Below, piece by piece: positions 5,731 to 12,215 of a stretch of 12,215 nucleotides of DNA. The DNA is from Planctomycetales bacterium (GTDB lineage: Bacteria; Planctomycetota; Planctomycetia; Pirellulales; Thermoguttaceae). The stretch is from assembly GCA_007122045.1 (NCBI GenBank), contig SKJM01000430.1, forward strand, positions 1 through 12,215, given 5' to 3'. Every line of letters begins with the position of its first letter. Positions within the stretch are counted from its first letter, which is position 1. A program made the translations under genes and the position numbers. A model generated the notes under the pieces. The model made no database searches. It was not told where the DNA came from and saw only the letters and a list, made by a program, of their open reading frames with translations.

Positions 5731-6465
5731 ATGAATACGACCAACGACTCTCGCCCCACGATCTCGTCCCGGCTCGACGCCGCGGCAGTGGCCGTCGCCG
5801 CCCTGCTGCCAACGGCGGTGACCGCCGTGTATTTCGTCGCTCTGTCGGAGCAGCCGACCTGGATGCAGCAGACGGCTTGGGCGGCAGGAAAGCTTGTGCA
5901 ATTCAGTTTCCCCCTCGCGTGGGTACTGGCCGTCCAGCAAAACCTGCCGCGGATGGGGCGCCGGTGGCATGCCGGACTGGGCGCCGGCGCAGCGTCGGGG
6001 ATGCTGGTGCTGGCCGCCATGCTACTGGTTTACCACGTGTGGCTCGGACCTGCCGGCACGTTCGACGAGCCGGCCCAGGCCATGCGCGAGAAACTCGTGA
6101 ACATGGGGCTCGACAGCCCGGCCCGATATCTTGCCTTCGCGGGGTTTCTCTCGGTGGTCCACTCGCTGCTGGAGGAGTACTATTATCGCTGGTTCGTGTT
6201 CGGTCAGATGCGGCGGCTGTTGCCGCGGTGGCCGTCCATTGCCATCTCGAGCCTGGCGTTCGCCGCCCATCACGCGCTGGTCCTGGCCGGGTTCTTCGGG
6301 TGGGCGTCGCCCCTGACGTGGCTGGGGGTCGCGGCGGTCGCGGTTGGCGGCGCGTACTGGGCGTGGCTGTACGAGCGTACCGGCTCGCTGCTCGGGCCCT
6401 GGATCAGCCACCTGCTGGTCGACGTGGCCATCCTCGCCATCGGATACGAACTGGTGTTGGTGTGA
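5731..6465 (+). CDS. CPBP-family intramembrane metalloprotease (CAAX/Abi type)
   Basis: The 244-residue protein has about six to seven hydrophobic segments and carries the three family motifs in order: EEYYYR (Glu148, Glu149, Arg153; EExxxR), FAAHH (His180/181) and a final WISHLLVD (His227, with Asp231 where Asn or Asp is usual). The glutamates and histidines form the metal-dependent catalytic site inside the membrane. Family members cut prenylated or other membrane-linked substrates, or act in bacteriocin immunity; the substrate here cannot be predicted. Length is normal for the family. ATG 5731 was chosen because the first hydrophobic segment follows at about residue 17; there is no clear Shine-Dalgarno. 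It stands alone on the plus strand and converges on xerC across 74 bases filled by two hairpin repeats. Confidence 0.9.
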   Translation: MNTTNDSRPTISSRLDAAAVAVAALLPTAVTAVYFVALSEQPTWMQQTAWAAGKLVQFSFPLAWVLAVQQNLPRMGRRWHAGLGAGAASGMLVLAAMLLVYHVWLGPAGTFDEPAQAMREKLVNMGLDSPARYLAFAGFLSVVHSLLEEYYYRWFVFGQMRRLLPRWPSIAISSLAFAAHHALVLAGFFGWASPLTWLGVAAVAVGGAYWAWLYERTGSLLGPWISHLLVDVAILAIGYELVLV

Positions 6466-6481
6466 GGCGCCAACGTGGGCG

Positions 6482-6535
6482 GCGCGACCAACGGTCGCGG
6501 CTTTATGCAGCGCGACCGACGGTCGCGGCTTAATG
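6482..6535. repeat. Two tandem 26-bp hairpin repeats (28-bp period) between convergent genes
   Basis: Unit 1 (6482-6507) and unit 2 (6510-6535) share 24 of 26 bases. Each contains a perfect 7-bp stem, CGCGACC...GGTCGCG, around a 3-base loop (AAC, GAC), followed by GCTTTATG or GCTTAATG. Nearly the same 26-bp unit occurs inside the WD40 gene at 9420-9445 (24 of 26 identical to unit 1). Lying between the stops of the CPBP and xerC genes, the hairpins could also act as a bidirectional terminator, though they lack U-tracts. Confidence 0.85.
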
Positions 6536-6539
6536 GAGA

Positions 6540-7442
6540 TTACCGCGCGCGGGGGTGGGCCTGCTCGTATACCTTCCGCAGCGCGGCGGTGCTGATGTGG
6601 GTGTAGATTTGCGTAGTGATGAGGCTCTTGTGCCCGAGCAGCTCCTGCACGCTGCGGATGTCGGCGCCGCGGTCGAGCAGGTGGGTGGCGAAACTGTGGC
6701 GCAGCGAGTGGGGCGTGGTGCGCGTATCGAGCCCGGCCTGCTTGAGATACTTTTCCAACATGCGGGCGACGCTGCGGGTCGTAAGCCGGCGGCCGAACTT
6801 GTTGACGAACAGGGGGGCGTCCGGTCCGGCGGGTTCGTGCGGGTGGAGCCGGCGGACGGCCAGCCACCGGTTCATTGCCTCGGCGGCGTAGGAGCCGATG
6901 GGGGCGAGGCGTTCGCGGCGCCCCTTGCCCCGCACGCGCAGCACCCCGGTGTCGAAGTCCATGTCGCCGTCGTCGATTCCCACCAATTCGCTGACGCGCA
7001 GGCCGGCCGAATACATGGTTTCGAGGATGGCCCGATCGCGCAACCCTTGCCGTCCGCCGGCCGGGGGCGCGGCCAGCAGGCGGCCGACCTCCTCGGCCGA
7101 GAGAAAATGGGGGAGGTTGCGGCTCTTTCGCGGGTTGCGGAGAGGTTTGGCCGGGTTCGTGGCCGCCCAGCCCTCACGCTGGCCGAACTTGAAGAAGCTG
7201 CGCAGGGAGGCCAGCCGCCGGGCCACCGTCGAGGAGGCATAGCCGGCTTCGCTCAAGGCCGCCACGTAGCCGCGCAGGTCGAGCACGCTCACGGCGCCGG
7301 GCTCCGGGGGCGCTCCGCCGGCCGCCTCGCCCAGGTAATCGCACAGCGCGGTCAGGTCCTCGCGATAGCTTTTGATGGTCAGGTCCGACGCATTTCGCTC
7401 GACCCGGAGGTACTGCAAGAACCGGTCAATGGCCGTGCGCAT
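6540..7442 (-). CDS. xerC: Tyrosine recombinase XerC/XerD
   Basis: The 300-residue protein has the full length and layout of XerC/XerD. An N-terminal SAM-like core-binding domain (about 1-95) is followed by the catalytic domain (about 110-295) with all active-site residues: Arg149 in [11 protein letters not shown], Lys173 in RGKGRRER, His245 and Arg248 in [18 protein letters not shown], His271 in LLGHKSL, and the nucleophile Tyr280 in TTQIYTH. Such enzymes resolve chromosome dimers at dif together with a second Xer protein and FtsK; a mobile-element integrase is less likely given the canonical Xer motifs. C versus D cannot be decided from one copy. The ATG at 7442 overlaps the end of the preceding small gene by 17 bases, suggesting translational coupling; its own Shine-Dalgarno is weak. 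Confidence 0.92.
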   Translation of the reverse strand: MRTAIDRFLQYLRVERNASDLTIKSYREDLTALCDYLGEAAGGAPPEPGAVSVLDLRGYVAALSEAGYASSTVARRLASLRSFFKFGQREGWAATNPAKPLRNPRKSRNLPHFLSAEEVGRLLAAPPAGGRQGLRDRAILETMYSAGLRVSELVGIDDGDMDFDTGVLRVRGKGRRERLAPIGSYAAEAMNRWLAVRRLHPHEPAGPDAPLFVNKFGRRLTTRSVARMLEKYLKQAGLDTRTTPHSLRHSFATHLLDRGADIRSVQELLGHKSLITTQIYTHISTAALRKVYEQAHPRAR

Positions 7443-7677
7443 CGTCCGTGTCGGTATGCAGGGGGACGTGGAAGCGGGAGGTGGGGGCGTACTCGTGGCT
7501 CTCCTGGCGGATCTTCTGGCTCAGGACGGCCGCGTCGTACCAGGTGAAGCTCAATTCCGGATTCGAGGCGTAGCGGCCCAGCATGCGGAGCGTTTCAGCG
7601 CGGCTCTTGTCGTCGTACAAGAATACATAGCGTTCCGAACCTTTGACCAGTGCTAGCACGTTGATGTCCTGACTCAC
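7426..7677 (-). CDS. Small conserved protein coupled to xerC
   Basis: The 83-residue product begins [20 protein letters not shown] and continues with [19 protein letters not shown], resembling a small alpha/beta unit, and ends in a His-rich tail. It starts with GTG at 7677, with a very good Shine-Dalgarno (AGGAGGA, 8 nt spacing). The stop lies inside xerC, an overlap of 17 bases, so both are read from one mRNA. I recall similar short proteins upstream of Xer genes in Planctomycetes, but know no function; a link to recombination is only suggested by the coupling. No membrane segment or DNA-binding motif is visible. Confidence 0.85.
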   Translation of the reverse strand: MSQDINVLALVKGSERYVFLYDDKSRAETLRMLGRYASNPELSFTWYDAAVLSQKIRQESHEYAPTSRFHVPLHTDTDDAHGH

Positions 7678-7767
7678 AGCCGGCTTCCTCCTAACGGTGG
7701 CATCGAGGCGGGTTGGGTCGTCGGCGGCCTGCCGATGGTCATGCTGGCGAGAGGCCCCCCTTGGTGT

Positions 7768-8733
7768 TTATCGGTCCGACGGCCAGCGCCACACCACTCG
7801 GGTTTCGCCGGCCCCGCCCCGCGCGCTGAGCATCTCGGAAATATGCATGTGGCAGCAGAACCGGATGAAGTCGTCGCTGCGCTGCAGGTAGCCCTGCCAC
7901 CCCCCAAAGCGGCGGTCATTCCGGAAGTAGAAATAGTTGGCCAGCGCCTCGGTAACATCCGGGTCGTTGCCCACGTAAACGGCCGTGTGCTGGAGCACCG
8001 GCTTGTCGCTGACGGCCGGACACGCCAGTGGCCTGCCCGGGACGGGCGGCGCAGCTTCGGCGGCCAACGGGTCGTATCCCAGGTGCCGCACGCCGCCCTC
8101 CGTGGCGGGGGGGTGGGTGTCCGGGCCAGGCCAGGCGCCCGCTTCGGCAGGCAGAGCGGGGGCGCCGGATCTCCCCACACTCGGAACCCCTTCCAACGCA
8201 TGCCTTGGGTCCTCTAGTTGGGCCTTGGCCAACGCCATCTCGGCCTCGAACACCAACGGGGCCGGAATGTGTTGCTCGCCGGGCGTGCCCCACGGCAGTC
8301 CGTAGCCCGGTGGAATCGGGTGGAAACACGGACTGGCCGCATACCATCGCACTTGCAGGCCGAACCGCGGGGGGTAGTACGGCGTGTAGTCGGTCACGGC
8401 GCCCACGACCACCGCGTCGACCTCGAGCAACTGCGCTAAGTGGCGCACTTCATCGGCGCCGGATAGTTCAAGCCCATGACGCCGGATGACCTCCTGAACG
8501 GTTGCCACCGGTACGACTTCAAAGCCGGGCACCGATTGAAGCTCGGTGAAATACGACCAGGCTACCCGCTCGCCGTCGAGGGTGGGCTCGTCGGTCATAT
8601 TAAAGAAGGGAACAACGGCAACCTTGGCAAACTGGGGGAAGGGGTTGTAGATGGTCGGCTGATGGGCGACTTCCGGCAGGAATTGGCATCCACCGGTCAG
8701 CAGCAGCATCAGCGGGAGTGCGTATCGGAGCAT
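7768..8733 (-). CDS. Lipoprotein with CsgG/LpoB/TolB-N-like domain
   Basis: The 321-residue protein begins with a lipoprotein signal (MLRYALPLMLLLTGGC; acylated Cys16). The following domain (about 30-130) has the pattern of periplasmic factors of the CsgG/LpoB/TolB-N fold: VAVVPFFNMTDEPTLDG, then FTELQSVPGFEVVP, then a VDAVVVGAVTDY strand. A Pro/Ala-rich, low-complexity linker (about 175-240) joins it to a conserved C-terminal part rich in aromatics (YFYFRNDRRFGGWQGYLQRS, then FIRFCCHMHISEMLSARGG). It is probably anchored to a membrane on the periplasmic side; the role in envelope assembly or transport is inferred from the fold only. The lipobox has Thr at -3, slightly atypical. It reads in the same direction as the 83-residue gene and xerC, 90 bases upstream. 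The ATG at 8733 is the only start that keeps the signal peptide. Confidence 0.85.
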   Translation of the reverse strand: MLRYALPLMLLLTGGCQFLPEVAHQPTIYNPFPQFAKVAVVPFFNMTDEPTLDGERVAWSYFTELQSVPGFEVVPVATVQEVIRRHGLELSGADEVRHLAQLLEVDAVVVGAVTDYTPYYPPRFGLQVRWYAASPCFHPIPPGYGLPWGTPGEQHIPAPLVFEAEMALAKAQLEDPRHALEGVPSVGRSGAPALPAEAGAWPGPDTHPPATEGGVRHLGYDPLAAEAAPPVPGRPLACPAVSDKPVLQHTAVYVGNDPDVTEALANYFYFRNDRRFGGWQGYLQRSDDFIRFCCHMHISEMLSARGGAGETRVVWRWPSDR

Positions 8734-9023
8734 CGCTAGGGTTTCACGTCCGAAAACCGCCCCCCCGCCCTATTTTTACCATCCTCCGACGTTGAAGCTG
8801 GCTCGCGGCACGCGGACTGTCGGCGGTGGCGGCATTATCGGCAAAGTCGCCGCCGCCTCTCCAGTTTTCCGGCGGAAAAGGACGGCTCTTCCTTTTTATA
8901 TACAGGCCGCTGGGTTGGAGCCCCCCTTTAGGCGGTTTCGTCTTGCCGGCTAGAGCCGGGGCTCCAACGGGAGGTTCCCCGCGATCGGAACGCTTGACGC
9001 TCGGCAAAATCCGTCTGATCGGC
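8734..9023. other. Divergent intergenic region between lipoprotein and WD40 operon
   Basis: No supported gene is found here. The region contains the 55-bp palindromic repeat (8914-8968), an AT-rich TTTTTATATA stretch (about 8892-8901), and a TTGACG (8994-8999) that could be a -35 element for the plus-strand genes, although no good -10 lies 16-18 bases downstream. On the minus strand, GGTAAAAATAGG near 8770-8780 could supply the -10 of the lipoprotein promoter. These are weak suggestions. Confidence 0.4.
8914..8968. repeat. 55-bp palindromic repeat, GTTGGAGT-ended family, copy 3
   Basis: The ends are GTTGGAGCCCC and GGGGCTCCAAC, perfect inverted complements. The inner arms form their own hairpins, including CCGGCT-AG-AGCCGG on the right. 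Total length is exactly 55 bp, as at 135-189, although the inner sequence differs. It lies between divergently transcribed genes. Confidence 0.75.
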
Positions 9024-9143
9024 ATGTTGTGGAAAGTTCCTACACGCCTACGGGGCCTGCCGGCCGATGAAGTGAAAGACGCACTGGCGCGCGACCCGCG
9101 CCTCGGCGCCCCCACCTCGACCGGAAGGCGGTACGCATGTTGA
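9024..9143 (+). CDS. Possible 39-residue leader ORF overlapping the WD40 start
   Basis: From the ATG at 9024 a short frame (MLWKVPTRLRGLPADEVKDA and 19 more) ends with TGA at 9141-9143, overlapping the WD40 start codon at 9137 by 7 bases. The codons have GC-rich third positions and the middle looks like a charged helix. There is no Shine-Dalgarno. It could be a coupled leader peptide, a remnant of a larger gene, or chance. Confidence 0.25.
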   Translation: MLWKVPTRLRGLPADEVKDALARDPRLGAPTSTGRRYAC

Positions 9144-10195
9144 AAACAACGGAAGCTGTTGTCGCGGTGACATTCTGCGTCATCGCGGTCGTTACCCCGG
9201 GCAGTTTCGCCGGGGATTGGACCTCGCGGACGCCCCGGCAGACGATCCCATTCCAACACACCGACTCCCCAGCGACGCCACCGGTGATTTCCAGCGCGGC
9301 CTTCAGCCCCGACGGCCGATACCTGGCCACTGCGGGCGACGACCACCAAGTGCGCGTTTGGACGGCAACCCGCAGCGCTTCAGCCGAGGCCGCAGCCCAC
9401 GCTAGCGGTTTCGCGTCGGGCGCGACCCACGGTCGCGGTTTTATGCTGGTAAACGAGTTACCCAACCATGCCGATTGGGTCCGCGCCGTCGCGTTCCATC
9501 CCCGCGGCGATATGCTGGCCACCGCCGGCGATGACCGGCGGGTGCGCCTCTGGGACATCCCCGACGGACGCACGCCCACCGTCCTGCCCGGAACGACCGT
9601 GGGTCTTCGGGCGCTGTGCTTCTCGCCGGACGGCCGGCGATTGGCCATCGCGGGGTTTGAAGAGCAGGTGCGGGTGTTCGACGTCGAGTCGGGCCGAATG
9701 GTGCGGGAGTTGCCGGTACCCGGCGGCGATGTCCACGACGTGGCGTTCTCGCCGGATGGCGCCCAATTGGCGGCGGCCGGGCGGAGGGGCGCGGTGCGCA
9801 TCTGGCGCGCCGCCGACGGAACCCTGCTCAACGATCTCCCGAGCGGCTCGCGCCGGATTCGCGCCCTGGCATACGCGGAAGACGGTTCCCTACTTGCCGC
9901 CGGAGGTGACGACGGAGTGGTGCGGCTGTGGAACCCGGTTTCCGGCGCGATGGAGGCGGAACTTTCCGCCCGGCCGGGCCGCGTCATGGCAATATCCTTC
10001 TGCGGCCCCGGCCGCCTGGCCGTCGGCCGCAGCACCAACACCATTGAAGTTTGGGACCTTGCCACGCGGCGACCGGAGGCGAAGCTGGCCGGGCACACCG
10101 GCTCGGTGGCCGCCCTGGCCTATGAGCCGGAAAGCGGCACGCTGGTATCGGGTGGGTTCGATTGCACGATCCGATTCTGGGACGTGCAGCCCTAG
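9137..10195 (+). CDS. Exported seven-bladed WD40 propeller protein
   Basis: The 352-residue protein begins with a signal peptide (about residues 1-25: hydrophobic VVAVTFCVIAVV followed by a PGSFAG cleavage region), so the propeller should lie outside the cytoplasm. Seven WD40 repeats follow (starting near 52, 113, 157, 198, 240, 280 and 322), most with SPDG and a (V/L)W or similar ending, enough for one closed propeller. It probably mediates protein contacts; no enzyme motif is present. Between blades 1 and 2, residues about 80-103 (AEAAAHASGFASGATHGRGF) form a Gly/Ala/His loop encoded by two hairpin repeat units (9396-9411 and 9420-9445), an apparent in-frame insertion. GGAAGG 8 nt before the ATG at 9137 sets the start. 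The LEPR-type surface protein follows after 32 bases on the same strand, suggesting an operon. Confidence 0.88.
   Translation: MLKTTEAVVAVTFCVIAVVTPGSFAGDWTSRTPRQTIPFQHTDSPATPPVISSAAFSPDGRYLATAGDDHQVRVWTATRSASAEAAAHASGFASGATHGRGFMLVNELPNHADWVRAVAFHPRGDMLATAGDDRRVRLWDIPDGRTPTVLPGTTVGLRALCFSPDGRRLAIAGFEEQVRVFDVESGRMVRELPVPGGDVHDVAFSPDGAQLAAAGRRGAVRIWRAADGTLLNDLPSGSRRIRALAYAEDGSLLAAGGDDGVVRLWNPVSGAMEAELSARPGRVMAISFCGPGRLAVGRSTNTIEVWDLATRRPEAKLAGHTGSVAALAYEPESGTLVSGGFDCTIRFWDVQP
9396..9445. repeat. Hairpin repeat units inside the WD40 coding sequence
   Basis: At 9420-9445 lies a 26-base unit differing in 2 positions from the intergenic unit at 6482-6507, with the same perfect CGCGACC-CAC-GGTCGCG hairpin. 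Thirty bases before, 9396-9411 (CCCACGCTAGCGGTTT) matches 9426-9441 in 14 of 16 positions, so two diverged units stand in tandem. The frame stays open through both. Confidence 0.75.
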
Positions 10196-10227
10196 TCAGG
10201 AATTTTTCTTGCAGCATGGAGGTTGTC

Positions 10228-12215
10228 GTGGCTCGGCAAATGAAGCGACCCAATTCCCCGGCCCGTTCGAAGGGTTCGATCCCGCGCTGGCGCACCTGCC
10301 GGTTCGAGCAGATGGAGCCGCGCTGCCTGCTCAGCGCCGATCTGTTGCCGCTCCAAATCGGCATGGTGTACTTCGAAAACGACACCGGGATGGGCGAAGA
10401 GGGCAACCTGTTCGAGATCACCTTTTCCGGCGGCGCGCCGGGCACGGAGCTGACTGACTTGATTATCGACACCGACCCGGACGGGCGGGGCATCGGCGAA
10501 TACGGCGTCCCGTTTTTCGACACGGCGCCCGGCGGCCCGGGCGTGTACGGCTATGCGCCGCCGGAAGTGGTCCGCAACGAGGGGATCGGGTCAATCGAGT
10601 TTGAAGTGGAAGACGGCAGCACGCTGCTGGTCATCCGGTTCACCGGCTTCCACGCGGGCGACCGGCTGGTGTTCAGCGTCGACGTCGACGAGGGCGGGCC
10701 AATCCCATCGGCCATCGTCGAAGGCGCCGAGTTCGAGGGCTCGTTGCTCTCGGCCACGTTCGCCGCGCCGCACTATTACACGGCCGAAGGAACCGGCACG
10801 TTCTATGACCGGTTTGAAGCCGCTCGCCAGGAGTCGGGGCTCGATTTGCCGCCGGAAACCTACAGCCCCCCGCTCGAAACCCCCCACCCGATCCATACGG
10901 CCGGAGTTTTCTTCTCGGTCGAGCAGACCCCGCTGCCGGTCAGCATTGCGGGAACGGTGTTCGAGGACGGCAACCTGAACAACCGCCGCGACGAGGGCGA
11001 GCAGGGCATCGAGGCCGTCGAACTGTCGCTGTACGTACTCCACGACTTCGGCTACGTGACGACCGGACTGACCACGGTCACCGACGCCTACGGCGACTAC
11101 CGCTTCGACAACCTCCTGCCCGACACCTACCGCATCGTGCAAACCCAGCCGGAGGGATGGCTGAGCGTGGGCGCCCGCGCGGGCACCGTCGGCGGCGAGG
11201 TCCGCGGCATGGTAACCACCGTCGACATCCTCAGCGACATCAGCCTGCTGGGCGGCGAGGACAGCATCGGCAACGACTTCGCCGAGGTCCGGCCGGCCAG
11301 CCTCAGCGGGTACGTCTATCACGATGCCAATTACAACCGCGTGTTCGACTCCGGCGAGGAGGGCATCGGCAATGTTACGCTCACCGTCCGCCGCGTGGCC
11401 GACATGCTGCCCGCCACCGAAATCACCGTGACCACCGCGGATGACGGTTCCTGGGCCGCCACGGGCCTGATGCCGGGCCAGTACTACGTGGTGCAAACCC
11501 AGCCGGACGGATGGCTGGACGCCTGGAACACGGCCGGCACCGCCGGCGGCGTGGCCCACAATCCCGGAAACCGCATCGACCAGATCCACCTCGGCTCCGG
11601 CCAGGGGGGCGAGGACTACAACTTCGGCGAGATTCTGCCGTCGATCATCAGCGGCCGCGTGTATCTCGACATGAATCAGAATTGCGTTTACGATCCGGGC
11701 GAGCCGCTTTTGCCGGGCGTAACGGTCCACCTGCTCGACGACGCCGGCGAGGTCATCGACACCACGACCACCGACCAGCAGGGCGAGTACCGCTTCGAGA
11801 ACCTGCTGCCGGGCACGTACGGGCTTCACCAAATCCAGCCCGAGGGATATCTCGACGGCTGCGACCAGGTGGGCAGCGCCGGCGGGTACCTTATCGAGTC
11901 CGACCTGATGGGGGGAATTTCCATCGTTTCCGGCACCACGGCGGTCGAGTACGACTTCGGCGAACTGGTGCCGGCCAGCCTCTCGGGCTGGGTCTACGTT
12001 GATGCGAACAACGATGGAGTCCAGGATCCGGGCGAGCGCGGCATTGGCGGCGTGAAGCTCACCTTGCTCGACGCCGACGGCGCACCCACCGGCCGCGTCG
12101 CCTACACCGATGCCGACGGCTATTACGAGTTCGATCAGCTTTATCCGGGTATGTACAGCGTGGCGCAAACGCAGCCGGACGGCTATTTCGACGGGATCGA
12201 CTCGGCCGGCAGCCA
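10228..12215 (+). CDS. LEPR-type surface protein with SdrD_B repeats (partial, C-terminus outside)
   Basis: At least 662 residues are encoded, open at the right edge. A basic N-terminus leads to RFEQMEPRCLLSAD (residues 25-38), a variant of the planctomycete LEPR-xLL leader that marks secreted, cell-surface proteins. Residues about 40-235 form an unnamed beta-rich domain (QIGMVYFENDTGMGEEGNLF; later SLLSATFAAPHYYTAEGTGT). SdrD_B/CnaB-like repeats follow, starting near 239, 358, 473 and 584 (the last incomplete), each with an SGxVYxDxNxxxxxDPGE calcium-loop-like opening, a YRFxNLLPGTY middle and a QPEGW/YLDG end. They likely form a rod-like stalk at the cell surface. GTG at 10228 was chosen because GGAGG lies 5 nt upstream; ATG at 10216 or 10240 are alternatives. 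It follows the WD40 gene by 32 bases. Confidence 0.88.
   Translation, partial: MARQMKRPNSPARSKGSIPRWRTCRFEQMEPRCLLSADLLPLQIGMVYFENDTGMGEEGNLFEITFSGGAPGTELTDLIIDTDPDGRGIGEYGVPFFDTAPGGPGVYGYAPPEVVRNEGIGSIEFEVEDGSTLLVIRFTGFHAGDRLVFSVDVDEGGPIPSAIVEGAEFEGSLLSATFAAPHYYTAEGTGTFYDRFEAARQESGLDLPPETYSPPLETPHPIHTAGVFFSVEQTPLPVSIAGTVFEDGNLNNRRDEGEQGIEAVELSLYVLHDFGYVTTGLTTVTDAYGDYRFDNLLPDTYRIVQTQPEGWLSVGARAGTVGGEVRGMVTTVDILSDISLLGGEDSIGNDFAEVRPASLSGYVYHDANYNRVFDSGEEGIGNVTLTVRRVADMLPATEITVTTADDGSWAATGLMPGQYYVVQTQPDGWLDAWNTAGTAGGVAHNPGNRIDQIHLGSGQGGEDYNFGEILPSIISGRVYLDMNQNCVYDPGEPLLPGVTVHLLDDAGEVIDTTTTDQQGEYRFENLLPGTYGLHQIQPEGYLDGCDQVGSAGGYLIESDLMGGISIVSGTTAVEYDFGELVPASLSGWVYVDANNDGVQDPGERGIGGVKLTLLDADGAPTGRVAYTDADGYYEFDQLYPGMYSVAQTQPDGYFDGIDSAGS

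Noticed and set aside
5652..6533. A 293-codon plus-strand frame overlapping the CPBP gene in another phase
   Set aside because: It is Arg/Gly-rich with no domain, while the chosen frame has membrane segments and the EExxxR and His motifs.
6555..7547. A 330-codon plus-strand frame opposite xerC
   Set aside because: All catalytic residues of XerC are on the minus strand; the other is a high-GC shadow.
9040..10098. A 352-codon minus-strand frame opposite the exported WD40 gene
   Set aside because: The plus strand has a Shine-Dalgarno, signal peptide and seven WD40 repeats. The antisense product is Ser/Arg/Pro-rich without motifs.
10591..12168. A 525-codon open frame on the minus strand opposite the SdrD_B-repeat gene
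   Set aside because: It mirrors the GC-rich third positions and internal repeats of the plus-strand gene, which has clear domain motifs in every repeat. The antisense product is Ala/Val/Gly-rich without a domain, and no ribosome binding site was sought or found that would outweigh this.

Overview
The window reads as GC-rich bacterial DNA from the Planctomycetes, probably a member of the Pirellulales. The evidence is a surface-protein leader with a variant of the planctomycete LEPR-xLL signature followed by SdrD_B-type repeats, two WD40 proteins, one of which carries the juxtamembrane linker typical of planctomycete Ser/Thr kinases, an MJ0042-like zinc ribbon, and a small helix-turn-helix protein with a Cys4 knuckle of a type I associate with this phylum. 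The lineage call comes from protein features only; no rRNA is present.

Left part (1-2100): a minus-strand secreted protein runs off the left edge with only its signal peptide visible. It is followed by a two-gene minus-strand operon (747 to 223) encoding a 68-residue unknown and the HTH/zinc-knuckle protein, with an extended -10 promoter near 790-818. On the plus strand lie a small membrane protein (1011-1208) and a nucleotidyltransferase-fold protein (1458-2054). The latter has a near-consensus sigma-70 promoter and a leader of about 180 nt containing a large palindromic repeat.

Middle (2073-5730): three minus-strand genes: a 109-residue unknown, a 195-residue unknown, and a membrane-anchored zinc-ribbon/coiled-coil/eight-WD40 protein that looks like a Ser/Thr kinase-WD40 receptor without its kinase domain. 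A gene-free stretch of about 400 bases upstream holds a phased ATCGG dyad.

Right part (5731-12215): a CPBP intramembrane protease (plus) converges on a minus-strand group made of a CsgG/LpoB-like lipoprotein, a small conserved protein, and an overlapping XerC/XerD tyrosine recombinase. Two tandem 28-bp hairpin repeats lie between the convergent genes. Diverging from the lipoprotein is a plus-strand pair: an exported seven-bladed WD40 protein and a large LEPR-type, SdrD_B-repeat surface protein that runs off the right edge.

No complete novel system is proven. The most distinctive signals are two families of palindromic repeats. The first is a family with GTTGGAGT ends present three times, two copies exactly 55 bp long and one sitting in a 5' leader. 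The second is a 26-bp hairpin unit found in tandem between genes and, nearly identical, inside the WD40 coding sequence, where it appears to add an in-frame loop between propeller blades 1 and 2.
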